NCBI GenBank assembly: GCA_030015575.1
Contig: JASDDO010000001.1
Coordinates: forward strand, 517,323,772 to 517,387,771
Direction: 5' to 3'
From: Agapanthus africanus
Taxonomy: Eukaryota; Streptophyta; Magnoliopsida; Asparagales; Amaryllidaceae
DNA: 64,000 nt
Shown: positions 12,141 through 22,825 of the stretch, piece by piece
Numbering within the stretch: the stretch's first letter is position 1
How the letters are laid out: each line of letters opens with the position of its first letter
The notes under the pieces: model-generated
Seen by the model: the letters and a program-made list of their open reading frames with translations, nothing else
The model's database searches: none
Told to the model about the DNA's origin: nothing
Translations under genes and position numbers: made by a program

Positions 12141-12599
12141 GAATGCATTTCATCTCTTTTTTACGAGTCTGCGCCCTTTCGGGTTTTCACAAACTCGCCG
12201 GCAGTCTTACTGTTTTTACTCACGGAGCCCTTTCGGGTTTTCATCCGTGCCCATTTTGCTTGTGGACATACCTTTTTTTTTGAATCTTCATCGCCGGTGG
12301 GACTTTGAACATGGTCCCGCCGGTAGGACTTAGGAGAGATTGGGATCATTTTACGCCCGTGGATTGTATACGGTTTTGCAGGATGTATGATCCAGACCGT
12401 AGGGCTGGAAAAATTTCGAGATTTTGTTGGCGTTTGTATCGCTGCACTGGAATATGGTACCAGGAGAGACTCATCATTCGCCATTGGGGTATGGGATTTG
12501 GAATTTGGTTGGCGTCTGCATCGCTGCACTGGAATATGGTACCAGGAGCGACTCATCATTCGCCATTTGGGGATTGGGGAGCGATGGCTTAGGAGACAG

Positions 12600-12805
12600 G
12601 TTTTAGGTCCCTATCACCTAAGGCTTTTCAATTTTATGGGTCGTGAGGGTCCCATAAAAGCATTTTCTCCCTACGAGTCGTAAGGATCCCGCAGGTGTAT
12701 TTCTCCTTAGGAGTCATGAGGACTCCTAAGTGTGTTTTTTCTTTATGAGTCGTAAGGATCCCATAAAGATTTGTTCTCCTCATGTATCGTGAGGACACAT
12801 GAGTG
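12600..12805. repeat. Hairpin cluster 2 (RT2)
   Basis: TTAGGT/ACCTAA around CCCTATC at 12603-12621; TTTTATGGG/CCCATAAAA (9 bp) around TCGTGAGGGT at 12632-12659; CTTAGGAGT/ACTCCTAAG around CATGAGG at 12706-12730; CTCATGT/ACATGAG at 12779-12803. Spacers again contain TTCTCC. Confidence 0.9.
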
Positions 12806-13064
12806 GGTCTTCTCAATGGAGCATAATTCCAAAAACGGAGACCAGCCGCGTAACTGGTGATTGCAATGGGGCATGGGTATGATGAGAATTATTTGAGCCT
12901 GTGGATTGTATACGGTAGTCAATTTGGGGACTGGCCGTAGGGCCGGGAGAGTTTTGGGAATTTGAATTTCGGTTGGCGTCTGCATCGCGGCACTGGAATA
13001 TGGTATCAGGAGCGACTCATCATTCGCCGTTGTTTTGTTTTTGTTTGTTTTTTTTTGTTGTTTT

Positions 13065-13270
13065 TGTATATATTTTTTTTGTTTTACCGCGATTGCTCTA
13101 TCATTTCAGCTCTTCTTATCGCAAAGGTCGCGATTGCCCTATCATTTCGGCTATTTATTCGCGGTTGCCCTATCATTTCGGCTTTATTTTTCATCTTTAT
13201 TTTACTCGCTGATTTTTATTGCGAGTTGCCCCATCATTTCGGCTTTTCTTTTTTTTTTTACACATTTTTT
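13065..13270. repeat. Short repeats GCCCTATCATTTCGGC in RT2
   Basis: Five near-copies of a 20-35 bp unit ending ATCATTTCGGC, interspersed with T-rich stretches and one ACTCGC/GCGAGT inverted pair (about 13204-13226). The same unit recurs in RT5 at 46998-47225. Confidence 0.8.
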
Positions 13271-13370
13271 TTACATTCCCAGTTTGACGACTTAGAGGTC
13301 GATCGTTCCTAGTTTAACGACGTGGTGGTCAATTATTCCCAGTTTAATGACGCGGTGGTCATCTTTGCTT

Positions 13371-15153
13371 ATCCCAGCTCCTTGAATTTTGATCTTGGCG
13401 GAGCTGTATTGATGACCGTAGCTCTGTGGCTTGCCGATACATCCGAGGACTGTGAGGTTTTTTCAAGCTTGTATTGGTCCTCTGCCCAATCTTTAAAAAC
13501 ACAGCAGTCTTCAATGGCATGACTTATCACCCTGCGATAGGGTCAGTATACGGGATTGCCGGTCATATTCATTTTATGTGGCCTCTTCGGAATAGGCAAT
13601 TGCAGACCATTGTTCAAGGCTTCCTCGAATATATTGCGGACCTCATCCGTCCTGAAGGAGTACACCTTCTTCTTTCTCTCCATTAGAGTAGGCGCCCTCA
13701 CTGATGCTGGTCCTTGAGGCCGATCAGTCTTTGGTTCGCCCTTTTCAGATACAGGCACATGTCTGGGAGGATTAGGTTTCCGAAAGGCTTCGGTCTCCAT
13801 TTGTGTGAAATCGGCGGTCGTAGCTTGACTGTTTGCTAACACGCCTTTAGACAGTTCTATCTCTCCCGTCTTGTATTGCCTTTCGACCCAATCTTTGAAG
13901 ACGAAGCAGTCCTCAATGGCATGACCTATCACCCTGTGATAGGGGCAATATTTTGGGTCGTCGGTCATATTCGCTTCCTGCGGTCTCTTTGATTCTGGCA
14001 GTTGTAGACCGTTTCTTAGGGCGTCCCTGAATATCTTGTGGACTTTTTCCCTTTTGAAGGAATAGACTTTTTCCAGTTTCTCTTGCAGAGGCGATTCCCT
14101 CCCGGCGTATGTATCGGAGGGACCGGAGGCTGATTGCGGCCGTTTTTCGCGAAGGCGCTCCGCTCTTAGGTTGAAGGGGGTATCAGTTGGCTGACTCCAG
14201 GTATCAATCCCTGGCTCATGAACTAAAATTTGATTCTGCTGTAATTGCAATCGGGCGACTTGGGTCGCGAGATCTGCCGCGACGTTTGCCAATTCTTCGA
14301 CCTTGGACTGTACCTTGGCTAACTTCTCGTCCCTGTCCTGAAGCTGCCTCTAAAGCCATCGGAATAACGCTTGTTCTGTAGTTCCGGCTATGACAACCGA
14401 GTCATCTTTATTTCCTGAGCTCAATTCCGCAGGAACCACGGGCTCCTCTGGCTTATCGGCCTGAGCGGGCTCTTCATCACTTAGATCGAGCCGATGCTGG
14501 GTAGCGTCAATCATATCATCACCATGGCTGTGAAGAAGAGGAGGATTCGTTTCTTCATGTCCGACCATGTAGACAGTGCGAACTACATACCCAGCTATCT
14601 CTTTATCTTTGGCGGCCGATTTCGCGGAGCGGTCCGGACTTTGGAAATTCATAAATTTTAACATGGCCAGAGCCCTAGCCCTTTTTTTGGCTCTGTATCT
14701 GAGCCGCTTCTGCCTCATCTTCTCTGCCTTGATCGCTTGGCAGGCTTCTGCTCTTCGGGAAGCCGCCGTGAGTCGATTAGTGGGGAGCTTAGAGAAGACA
14801 CCTGATCGAGCAGTTGTCAGGAGCATCGACGGAGCTTGCTCGAGACGCGTTGTAGCTTTGTTGGTGTTGATGGCCTTGCCCCCAGCCGGGGCCAAGGAAA
14901 TTCGTTCATACACTGACTTGCGTTTGAGTAGGGGCGCATTCGAGACCACCACATTTGGCCTCTTGCCTTTCGAGACCGGTTTGTCTGTCACCGGGGCTTG
15001 AGGAGCTGCGATGGCGTTAGCTGACACGAACAGGATAGAGCCGAATGGTAGCGGCGGCTCTTCCCATTGTCGCCCGAGACTGGCCGGGAGGACCGTCCTG
15101 GAGTCCATCTTCATCGTGTAGGAGATGGGAGCTGAGTTCATCTTTGGAGACAT
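13371..15153 (-). pseudogene. gag: RT2 gag-like gene with a duplicated knuckle domain
   Basis: One minus-strand frame runs from Met at 15153, about 120 nt after the primer site, to about 13371. It is broken by TAG at 14350-14352 and by TGA at 13543-13545. The first part is basic and has no clear domain; after the first stop comes a coiled-coil-like segment (ELANVAADLATQVARLQ). Then a domain occurs twice: KVYSF...GLQLP...PKYCPYHRVIGHAIEDC, with the pattern Cys-X2-His-X4-His-X4-Cys, and again near 13650-13480. In the second copy the first Cys codon has become the TGA stop. RT5 carries similar domains. It probably encodes an RNA-binding nucleocapsid protein. Confidence 0.75.
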
Positions 15154-15271
15154 TGTTGAAAATTGATTGCTTGGAAAACTGCATGAAAGAGCATTATTTT
15201 AGTGTAAACATCAATATGTATATTGATTGAGTACGCATGAATTCTTAACCCGAAATATGGGAGGAGAGATA

Positions 15272-15290
15272 GGTCCCACCGGGCGTGCCA
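15272..15290 (-). promoter_or_regulatory. RT2 primer binding site
   Basis: The minus strand reads TGGCACGCCCGGTGGGACC five bases inside the LTR end. It begins TGG, as primer sites do. I do not assign the tRNA. Confidence 0.7.
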
Positions 15291-15295
15291 GAATC

Positions 15296-16819
15296 TGTAG
15301 GGTGTTTTTCGTCACCCCATTGAGATGGGAATACGCGCGCGCTTGTCAGGCGTACTACAGATTCCCCCTGTCTAGGGTAGACGGGGGTTTATTGATTATG
15401 GGAATCCGAATCTACGGCAGCCGCGGACTAAGCTGCCATTAATTACCCCTCGCCTTTGGGGCGAGGGAACCTCCGATTAACGGGTTAAACTGGTCATGCG
15501 AACTCAACGTGCAGTGTACGTGTGTTTTGTTTTGGAGGGGGGTTTGGATATATCGGGAGCCACGTAGAGTTTTTACGGGGGTCCAACTACCCGGATAGCG
15601 GGCTGGGGGTCAAGGGGGCTAACATCCCCCTTGCGGGGTGCGGGGCAGCGCTCCGGCCAAAAAAATTTTTTGGGAGGGACAGTGGTGTAGAGTATGTGTG
15701 TGTGTGTATATACATATATATATAAAAAGGAAAGGGAAAGGGCATCCAAAGGATGCGTGGGAAAAAGCGCCAGCGCTCCACGTGTCAGCACGTGGGCGCT
15801 CGAGCGCTTCACGTGTCAGCACGTGGGTGCTCGGGTGCTCGGGTGCTAGCGCTTTGGGCGCTAGCACTCTGAGAGCAAGAGCGCTAGCGCTCCACATGTC
15901 AGCACGTGGGCGCTTGGGCGCTAGTGCTTTGGGCGTAAGAGCGCTAGCGCTAACGCTCCACGTGTCAGCACATGGGCGCTCGGACGCTAGCGCTTTGGGC
16001 GCTAGCGCTCTACGTGTCAGCAAGTGGGCGCTCGCGCGCTAAAAGGGACTTGGTCCCTGCAATGAGAGTTGTACTCCCAGAAAGGAGCACTTATTATTTT
16101 ATATGTATATGTGTGTGTATATATATATGAGGAGTTAAACTCCTAGGATGTTTTGAAGCTGATGAAGGGGCTTCTCCCCTTGAGCCCTTGTTCTTTCCCT
16201 AAAGTGGGGTTTCTAGGGATGGGTCTCCTTCTTCTTCCCTTGTTGGCCGGATGTTGAGGATCAAGAGATGTGAGATTTTAAAAATCTCTTCTTTTTCAGA
16301 TCTAATGACAGATCCAAGTTCCCTTTTGTGGGTTTTGTGGTGAAAAACTATTTAGTTTTGGAAAAGGAAGAGTAAAACTCTTGATTTAATTCAAAAGGAA
16401 GAAAAAGGTTTGGAACCTTCAGAAAGGGGAAAGAGGCACAAACCCTAGGTTTTTTTGAGAGAATGAAAAGTTGTCTTTTTGTTCATCATCATGTTGCCTT
16501 ATATAGGCTTACATATTTACATATAGCCCCTTGGGCTTTACAAAATGGCATTTTGCTCATCCCATGGCTCATGTGCCATTTCTTTTTGTACATAAGCCAT
16601 GGGCTTACAAAAATTTGGTTTTATGCCTATTTTGTTTACACTCATGCATAAAAAATTACATAAAAATTATTTATTCCATGATTTCATTTTGGCATGGAGG
16701 AGACTGGCCGCGAGCTCGACTTGGGCATGGGCCCGCTTGACCTGGGCTTAGGCCCACCTGGTTTGGGGTTGACCTTGACTTTGACTCGGTCAACCGGTGT
16801 GCAAATTTTTACCCCAACA
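15296..16819 (-). repeat. RT2 5' LTR (1524 bp)
   Basis: It matches 8332-9955 along its length, starting TGTAGGGTGTTT and ending ACCCCAACA. It carries the same microsatellite (about 15690-15725) and a shorter minisatellite (about 15766-16045). By eye the substitutions between the two LTRs are sparse; most difference is in repeat number. Confidence 0.95.
15766..16045. repeat. GC-rich palindromic minisatellite in RT2 5' LTR
   Basis: This is the counterpart of 8808-9190 with fewer units. Expansion or loss of units explains the 100-bp length difference between the two LTRs of one insertion. Confidence 0.85.
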
Positions 16820-17100
16820 CGCGGTTTCGTCCCTGTTTTTGGCTGTAAACAAGGGATACGTGGCCAAGATCCCAAGCCCATCCCACCGGATTGGACCAGC
16901 AAGATGTGAAGGGGACCGGCACCACCGGGCTAATCCGTAGGGATTGCCTTAGATTTTTTCCTTGACACCCCTTGGCCTCCCCCCTTAACCCCTGTACTGT
17001 TTGTTTTTATTAAAAATAAACAGAGAATTAAAAAGTGACATTAAACCAAATTTTAAATGCATTTTTAATTCTCAAATTCACTACCTAAACTCTAATTTTC

Positions 17101-17110
17101 CCTATAAATA
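17101..17110 (+). promoter_or_regulatory. L2 TATA box
   Basis: CTATAAATACC precedes a CT-rich leader (17110-17180), as expected for the LTR promoter. A sequence resembling a splice donor (CGGTAAGTCC) follows at about 17300. Confidence 0.6.
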
Positions 17111-20100
17111 CCACACTATATTTCACCCCTCCTCATTCAGAATTCCATTACTAAAACTCTCTAAAATTTCCAAGTCCCAAGTTATGCAAGTGGAGTTAGC
17201 AAAGGTCGATGTTCCGGCGACGTTTCGGGAAGAATCCGGTGACGAAGCGACTCCCCGACGCCTTCTTAAGTTCACCCTACCTCTTCTTTTTCTTTCCAAT
17301 CGGTAAGTCCCACTTTCCCTCTTCTACTCTTATTAAAACGAAGTCTATTTTCAAAACTAGTCGGAAGTGGAGTTAATCCGACTTCCGTTTCTAATTTAAC
17401 CTAAAACACCATTTATCTTAATAACAAATTTATAATCTTTTTGTATATTGTTTAGAAATCATAAATAAACACAATAGAACAAGTTTCAATTCAAAATAAT
17501 ATGTATTGCAACTTCTATTTCATTTTTACAGTAAAATACCATAATGTTTACATACGACATTACTTATTCATTTTACCCATAATACCTCTAGAAAACTCAT
17601 GAGGTAATGACCTACCTCATCACAACATACATTCATTATATAGCACGATGACTTTTGGAATATTAGTTTGTGGGAAAATACGAGTTTACATTTAAATACC
17701 ATAAACATTCAAAAACCATTTTCTTTAAAAGTGTATTATTTAATTCCTTACAAATGCGCCTCTACAACCCATTTTAGGGAACTCAGATCGGGATGGTGCG
17801 GGTTATCGCACATCCTCGGGCCTAGTAGAGCGAGATGCAGATCTCCGCAAGGAGCATTCGATCTCGATGGAATTTTTAGTGCATTTTTTAAGAAAAATGT
17901 GATTTCTATTTAATAAATAAGTTCTATTTTATAAATATATATAAATATTATCAAAATATCTACTTTAAATATATTATATATATTCCATGTTTTCTAAATC
18001 AAATGAATCACAAATTTCATGAAACTACCTTTACAATTCAATACCATTCCAAGATTACACTGAAATACCATATACAATGAAAACTAGATTATATCCACTA
18101 AAATATTTCACTTTATAAAAATTACAATTGTGAAAACCCTAAAGACGGTAATTAAATACTTGAGGTGCATTTTGAAAATATATCAAAACTATTTTTCATA
18201 AAACCCCCTCAAGTTATATTAATTTACAATAAGGACCCTAGTAAACATAGGTTTAAGCGGGACCAGTTCTCTTGAGCCTCCGGGAGTCAGAGAATATGGA
18301 TGCCTGCCTATCTAAGGTAGACAACCTAAGAATGGTGTTATCAACATGGTAATTGTCTAGGAAAAAGACACAAATCCTGCCGTCCATGTGCAGCAGTTAC
18401 TGATAACATCAAAACCAATTCAGGACTTTAATTTCTGTTTAAAGTGTCTGACTCAGACAGAGTCTCCGTCTAATATGAAATCAATCTAATTTGAATCCAA
18501 TTCATGTATAACTACAATACAACATGAATCCGTTTATACCAGAATTCAATTTATATCAACTTGACTCGACTGAACTGAACCATGGATATACTCTGATTAC
18601 ATGACTATCCATTTATATCCATTCTGCTTACATGATATCATGGTTTCGGCAAATCTTCCATCTATAAAACAATACAATCAATACAAAAGACATTACGGGG
18701 TTTTCAAAGGGGTAGACTGGTACGGAATGTGTTAAAAGTGGTACGAGACGGTCACTTTAATACACCAAACCTGAATATCCATTGTTGTTATACCGTGGCT
18801 TAATGGTTCCTTATACTCCGTATAGCTTAGTCTCCGAAATAGTGGGACTCCTCTCGTATACACTAACATATTTTGTACCAAACTACAAACAACTGCGTTA
18901 ATAAAACAAAGGATAACATTATACAGCTATATTCTCTTTTCTGTCTATTCTACTTCTCTCTTTCTTTGGGACTTATCGAGCGATTGTTCGCTGACGACAT
19001 TCATTTTCTTCTTTCTTTGGAATATTGTCACGTGGATCCGACTCACTAGAGATCGAGCTTAGTACCGAGGACTTGGAGTAGTTTTCCATTGATCCAGAGC
19101 TGTAGGCACTTGTATATACTTTTCATTTCAGTTATGCCATTGTTTAGGCATTGCTTTCTATTCTTGTATTTACATTTTCAGTTGTACTTGTAAAGAATTG
19201 TTAAATAAATAAAAAGTTGCTGTTCATTTATATTCATGTCTCTTGTGTACATTTTACTTTATATTGCTTAATTATGCTTAGCGTATTTACTTCTGAGTAA
19301 ACACGTCGCGTGACACTTCGCGTCTCTTTACCGTACATCGGGAAGCGGGGCGTGACACCATCTCCCCATGCCTGCACATCAAACCGAGACCCAAAACCTA
19401 GCCGAGCTCAAGCTTAGATCTTGCGGCGTTTCGAGTATTTGTGTTGCATTCGTGTCTCTGACATCTCTGTGCACGTGTTTGTCTTCGTGATCGCGTTTGA
19501 GGCAAGTTTACAACTTGCTACATGCTAGTTTACTTATATCTATATCTATAGTGTCATAATACTATTTATCATTTAACATATGTTAGAATAGTTTAACTAA
19601 TAACACTTTGCATTGATATTTAGATTGTAGGTATTTTACATCCGGAAGGTTTAGATAATTTCATGGTATTTCAATATTAAGTAATAGATATATAACTTGT
19701 TTTACAGACTAGTGCAAACTGAAAGTATGTCCAAATTGTTTCTAGAAATAGCATGCGCTTTTCCATTTAAATATCAAATTACGGTTTAAAATGATGATGT
19801 GAATAGTATACATTATAATAATCTTATTCTAGTTAAAGTGAAATATAATACGTGATAATTATATTAAAATACTTATCCCTTTTTATTGACGGACATATTA
19901 CCCCTGATCAAGATAATATACTGACCGCTTTCATATATCTATATCATCGTTATCATTACCGTTATCGTGATCATTACTGTTACTTGACTTAACTGGACTT
20001 GATTTGATTATATGATCCCTGATATGCTTATACGTCGATATGCGGCATGAAACCATGCTAACCTGTTATTATTACTGTACCGATATTGCTATCGTTCCAG

Positions 20101-20996
20101 TACACACTTTCCATGTAATATTTTTCGTTACCAACAATCCTGATTTGTTGTCCTGATGGACGTGACCTGTTATCTAGATAGGCATAGCTTGTACTTTCAT
20201 ATTCCTGTGTTGGCATTAGGTAGATATTATTAATACCTGACTTGGAAAACAAAACCTGGGGAAATTGAAATTGTAACTGAAATGTAACTTAAAAGGATAT
20301 TACTTGATCCGTGGTTCCGGGGCGTAACGGAACAGAATCATTCGTGATTCATATTACTTGATACGTGGTTCCAGGGGTAACGGAACAGAATCATTCTTGA
20401 TTCATACATCTTGATCCGTGGTCCTGGGAGGTAATAGGATATATACTTTTGAGTTACATGGTGGAGTACATTCATTGGTTTCAAATACCTGTAGAATAGT
20501 AAATGTAGAAACACAGATTTAGGGTACACGTGACATACTTATAACCTGCTGTTATAACACATATGATTGTTTTGTTTATACTCATATCTTATTTTACACG
20601 TGACATCCTATATAGCACACTGTTCTGTTTGTTATTATTACTGTAATATTTATGACGTACTGACGTTTGGGTTTTGCATAACCCAGATCTGACCTTAGTA
20701 TAGGAGGACTGTGATTAGTTCGACAGGACTACCAATCAGTGATGACCATCTTACTGATATAGCTCTTATTGATGATTAGTTATTCTTTGGATCTTGATTG
20801 CTCCCGTTACTATTTCCTGTTATCGTTTGTGACTATTGAACATGTTTAGAGATAGATAATAATATTATTGTTCTTGATTACCGATTGACAGTCGTAATGT
20901 GACTATGAGAGAATATTTCTTTACCGTAGGTATCATGGTTGGCTTTGTTACATTCCCGATTTTATTTATTTTGGGAAGCGGGGTGTGACAAGATTT

Positions 20997-22087
20997 TGTA
21001 ATATAACACGCTACTACGACCGTACGTTATTTAACAGTATTAATTAGTATCTTGAATTTCTTCTAACTATTATTATTTTGGTTGTGATTGGTTTGAATAG
21101 TAGAAGTGGTTATCTGACCCAACCCGCATGTGTGAAACCCGTTATGGTGCTAGATTATATTTTATTAATATCTATCCGTAAACTAAATCCATATAAATCT
21201 TAAATAACAAATATAAAATATTTAAATTATATGTATATATTTTCTATTAGCCATACGTTAGAGATATTTTCATATGTAAATTGTTAGCATGCTATTTGAA
21301 CATCTTATGGTATTATATTGACTTGATCTATTACGCTTAAATTTGAAACATTCTAGATACCCGATATATATTATATTAGAATATATCATTTTAATCTTTA
21401 GATTATGGTTTAATGGGCTACATATGTATCTATTACTTTCAATATATATATTTTCAGTGAGATTTGATGAGACGGATCGGAGAATTGTAGTATCTTTTAT
21501 TGTAAGCTAAATATTAAACTTTACATGTATAATACCTATACTATATAAAATATATAATAAATATATCCTAAATAATATATAAACTTATATTTACTTTATT
21601 AAAAACTCTTTCTCTCTCTCCATGTTTACATCTCTCTCTCGCTCTCCCGCTCATAGCCGTCGCTCCCATCTCCATCACCTCACCACCAAGTGCCACCATC
21701 AACCTCACCGGCAAACCCCACACGCATCACTAACATCACCACCAACCCTTCAACAACAACTTTTTCTTCTTCTTCTTCTTTTATTTCTTCTTCTCTTTCT
21801 TAGCCCCGACTTCATCAACTCCGACCATCCCATCTCATCGTTGACTCCAAATCCAACCACCATAATGCTGCAACCCTGCTCGACATCCCCACCTCGCCGA
21901 AACCCTAATACCTTTGACTCCCTTCACCCGAGACCCACACAGAGCAGCCTCCTGCATCGCCGCGGCACCCACTCATCCCAACAACCCTCATCATCAACCA
22001 AACATAACCCAAATAATAATAGTTATAAGAAATTCAAGATACTAATTAATACCGTTAAATAGCGTACGATCGTACTAGCGTGTTACA
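20997..22087. mobile_element. IR1: 1.09-kb segment with about 76-80-bp terminal inverted repeats
   Basis: The left end 20997-21077 (TGTAATATAACACGCTACTACG) and the right end 22012-22087 are near-perfect inverted repeats apart from a 5-bp indel. The interior from about 21570 to 22010 is homologous to L1 4918-5340 in the same orientation (TATA box and CT-rich leader), so the left end looks like an L1-type LTR start. The inverted right end may be the start of a second, opposed LTR fragment, or this may be a TIR transposon that captured LTR sequence. I find no matching TSD. A frame at 21622-22062 is Pro/Ser/His-rich low complexity and is not supported as a gene. Confidence 0.6.
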
Positions 22088-22825
22088 GATACTTCCATAA
22101 CCCCCATGGTTTTGGTAATGGCGAAATGACCCATTTTATGTTCATCCTGGTCAAGATGAATGCATCTTGTTTATCGCCCGAATTGAGACCCATAATACTC
22201 AAATTCAGGCATTTGATCGGGTCAAGGGAGAGTTCATTAAAGAGAAAGAGACGAAGACGACCGAATTCTGGAAGCATCTTCGTCGCTTCTAATTTTCTTC
22301 GTCTTATAAAAGATCTATATATATTTTGTTTTGTTTTATGTTTGTGTTTTTAGTTTTTTGTCGATGTACGTGTCAATATTTATTTTAGTATAGATTCATG
22401 TTTATGTACTTTTTAAAATTTAATGCAATATATTTGTTCTTTAAAAAGTTTTGCTTGCTTTACGTTTATTATCATATATAATATATTTATATATTTACAA
22501 CCACATTTAGAAACCAAACATCACCAAACAACCCCTCAAAATTGCTTTTTCCCAAAAAATTTAAACTGCACTGTTTTTCAGAAAAAACATTGCAGGGACG
22601 CCTAAATAGATATCCTATGGGACGTCTATATCGCAACTATTTATGAACCGATGTCTATTTCTGTTGAGATATAATTGTTGGATTTCCTATCTTTTCATCT
22701 AAGACGTCCATTGAAATCTTATATAGTCTCCTAACTCTGTCCAAACCCTCATACCGTGGGGACTCTCTCTCTCTCCCCCCTTCCATTTTCATCCCTAAAA
22801 CTAAAAAAACCCTTGATTTCCAAAA
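22088..22825 (+). other. RT3 internal remnant or flank, unassigned
   Basis: A short plus-strand frame at about 22125-22290 reads as a charged segment ending in a stop (ECILFIARIETHN, then KGEFIKEKETKT), which could be the end of a polyprotein, but I cannot name a family. The rest is AT-rich. GACGTC-containing phrases near 22588-22720 resemble part of the RT3 LTR near 24905. Confidence 0.3.

Larger units (their letters stand above)
11590..13040. repeat. RT2 3' UTR: hairpin-module region
   Basis: Modules recur in order. CATTGCTGCACTGGAATA-type units occur at about 11615, 11690, 11775, 11850, 12438, 12515 and 12985. Clusters of loop-conserved hairpins lie at 11965-12140 and 12600-12805. The GTGGATTGTATACGG module is at 12355-12405 and 12897-12943. 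The CCCTTTCGGG module is at 12165-12275. All of these kinds are also found in RT5 (45230-48200). No coding frame is supported. Confidence 0.8.
8332..16819 (-). mobile_element. RT2: complete non-autonomous Ty3/gypsy (Tat-like) retrotransposon, TSD CGCGG
   Basis: Two LTRs (8332-9955 and 15296-16819) flank a 5.3-kb interior, and CGCGG is present on both outer sides (8327-8331 and 16820-16824). The minus strand carries a primer site beside the right LTR, a gag-like gene, a long repeat-filled 3' UTR and a polypurine tract beside the left LTR. There is no protease, RT, RNase H or integrase, so it must have been moved by a partner. Its gag knuckle and 3' UTR modules resemble RT5, although its LTR is different. 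It is inserted into L3. Confidence 0.95.
5816..16851 (+). mobile_element. L3: solo LTR of the RT5 family, TSD AGGGA, split by RT2
   Basis: The LTR starts TGTTCCCTAAT at 5816 and ends CTGTAAACA at 16851, with AGGGA directly outside both ends (5811-5815 and 16852-16856). Excluding RT2 it is about 2.54 kb (5816-8331 plus 16825-16851). It is the same family as the RT5 LTR, in the opposite orientation: both start TGTTCCCT, carry CACGTG hairpins, TTTAA palindromes, GGAC-GTCC repeats and the GTGGATTGTATAC module, and the stretch 8230-8331 matches 36890-36990 on the other strand. It has no internal region, hence a solo LTR. Confidence 0.9.
5504..19357 (+). mobile_element. L2: solo LTR, TSD CCATC, split by L3
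   Basis: The LTR starts TGTAACAACTC at 5504 and ends GGGGCGTGACA at 19357. CCATC is found immediately before (5499-5503) and after (19358-19362). Without the insert the LTR is about 2.8 kb (5504-5815 plus 16857-19357). It has a TATAAATA box near 17102, a short leader with a good splice-donor-like site near 17302, and an AATAAA-rich segment near 19202. No primer site, polypurine tract or internal region is present, so it is a solo LTR left by LTR-LTR recombination. Confidence 0.85.
4896..20990 (+). mobile_element. L1: outermost LTR of the left nest (segments 4896-5503 and 19358-20990)
   Basis: Removing L2 joins 4896-5503 to 19358-20990. The left segment has a TATATAAAC box near 4917 followed by a pyrimidine-rich leader; the right segment ends GGGAAGCGGGGTGTGACA, a typical plant LTR end. 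The left segment is matched by IR1 (about 21570-22010), so this is a dispersed family. The 5' end is cut off by RT1, so at least 2.2 kb of LTR is visible. No coding frame is seen. The segment 20290-20430 holds two or three near-repeats around CGTGGTTCC. Confidence 0.65.

Noticed and set aside
21622-22062. 146-codon Ser/Pro/His-rich frame in IR1
   Set aside because: Low-complexity CT-rich leader sequence; the homologous L1 copy does not keep the frame.
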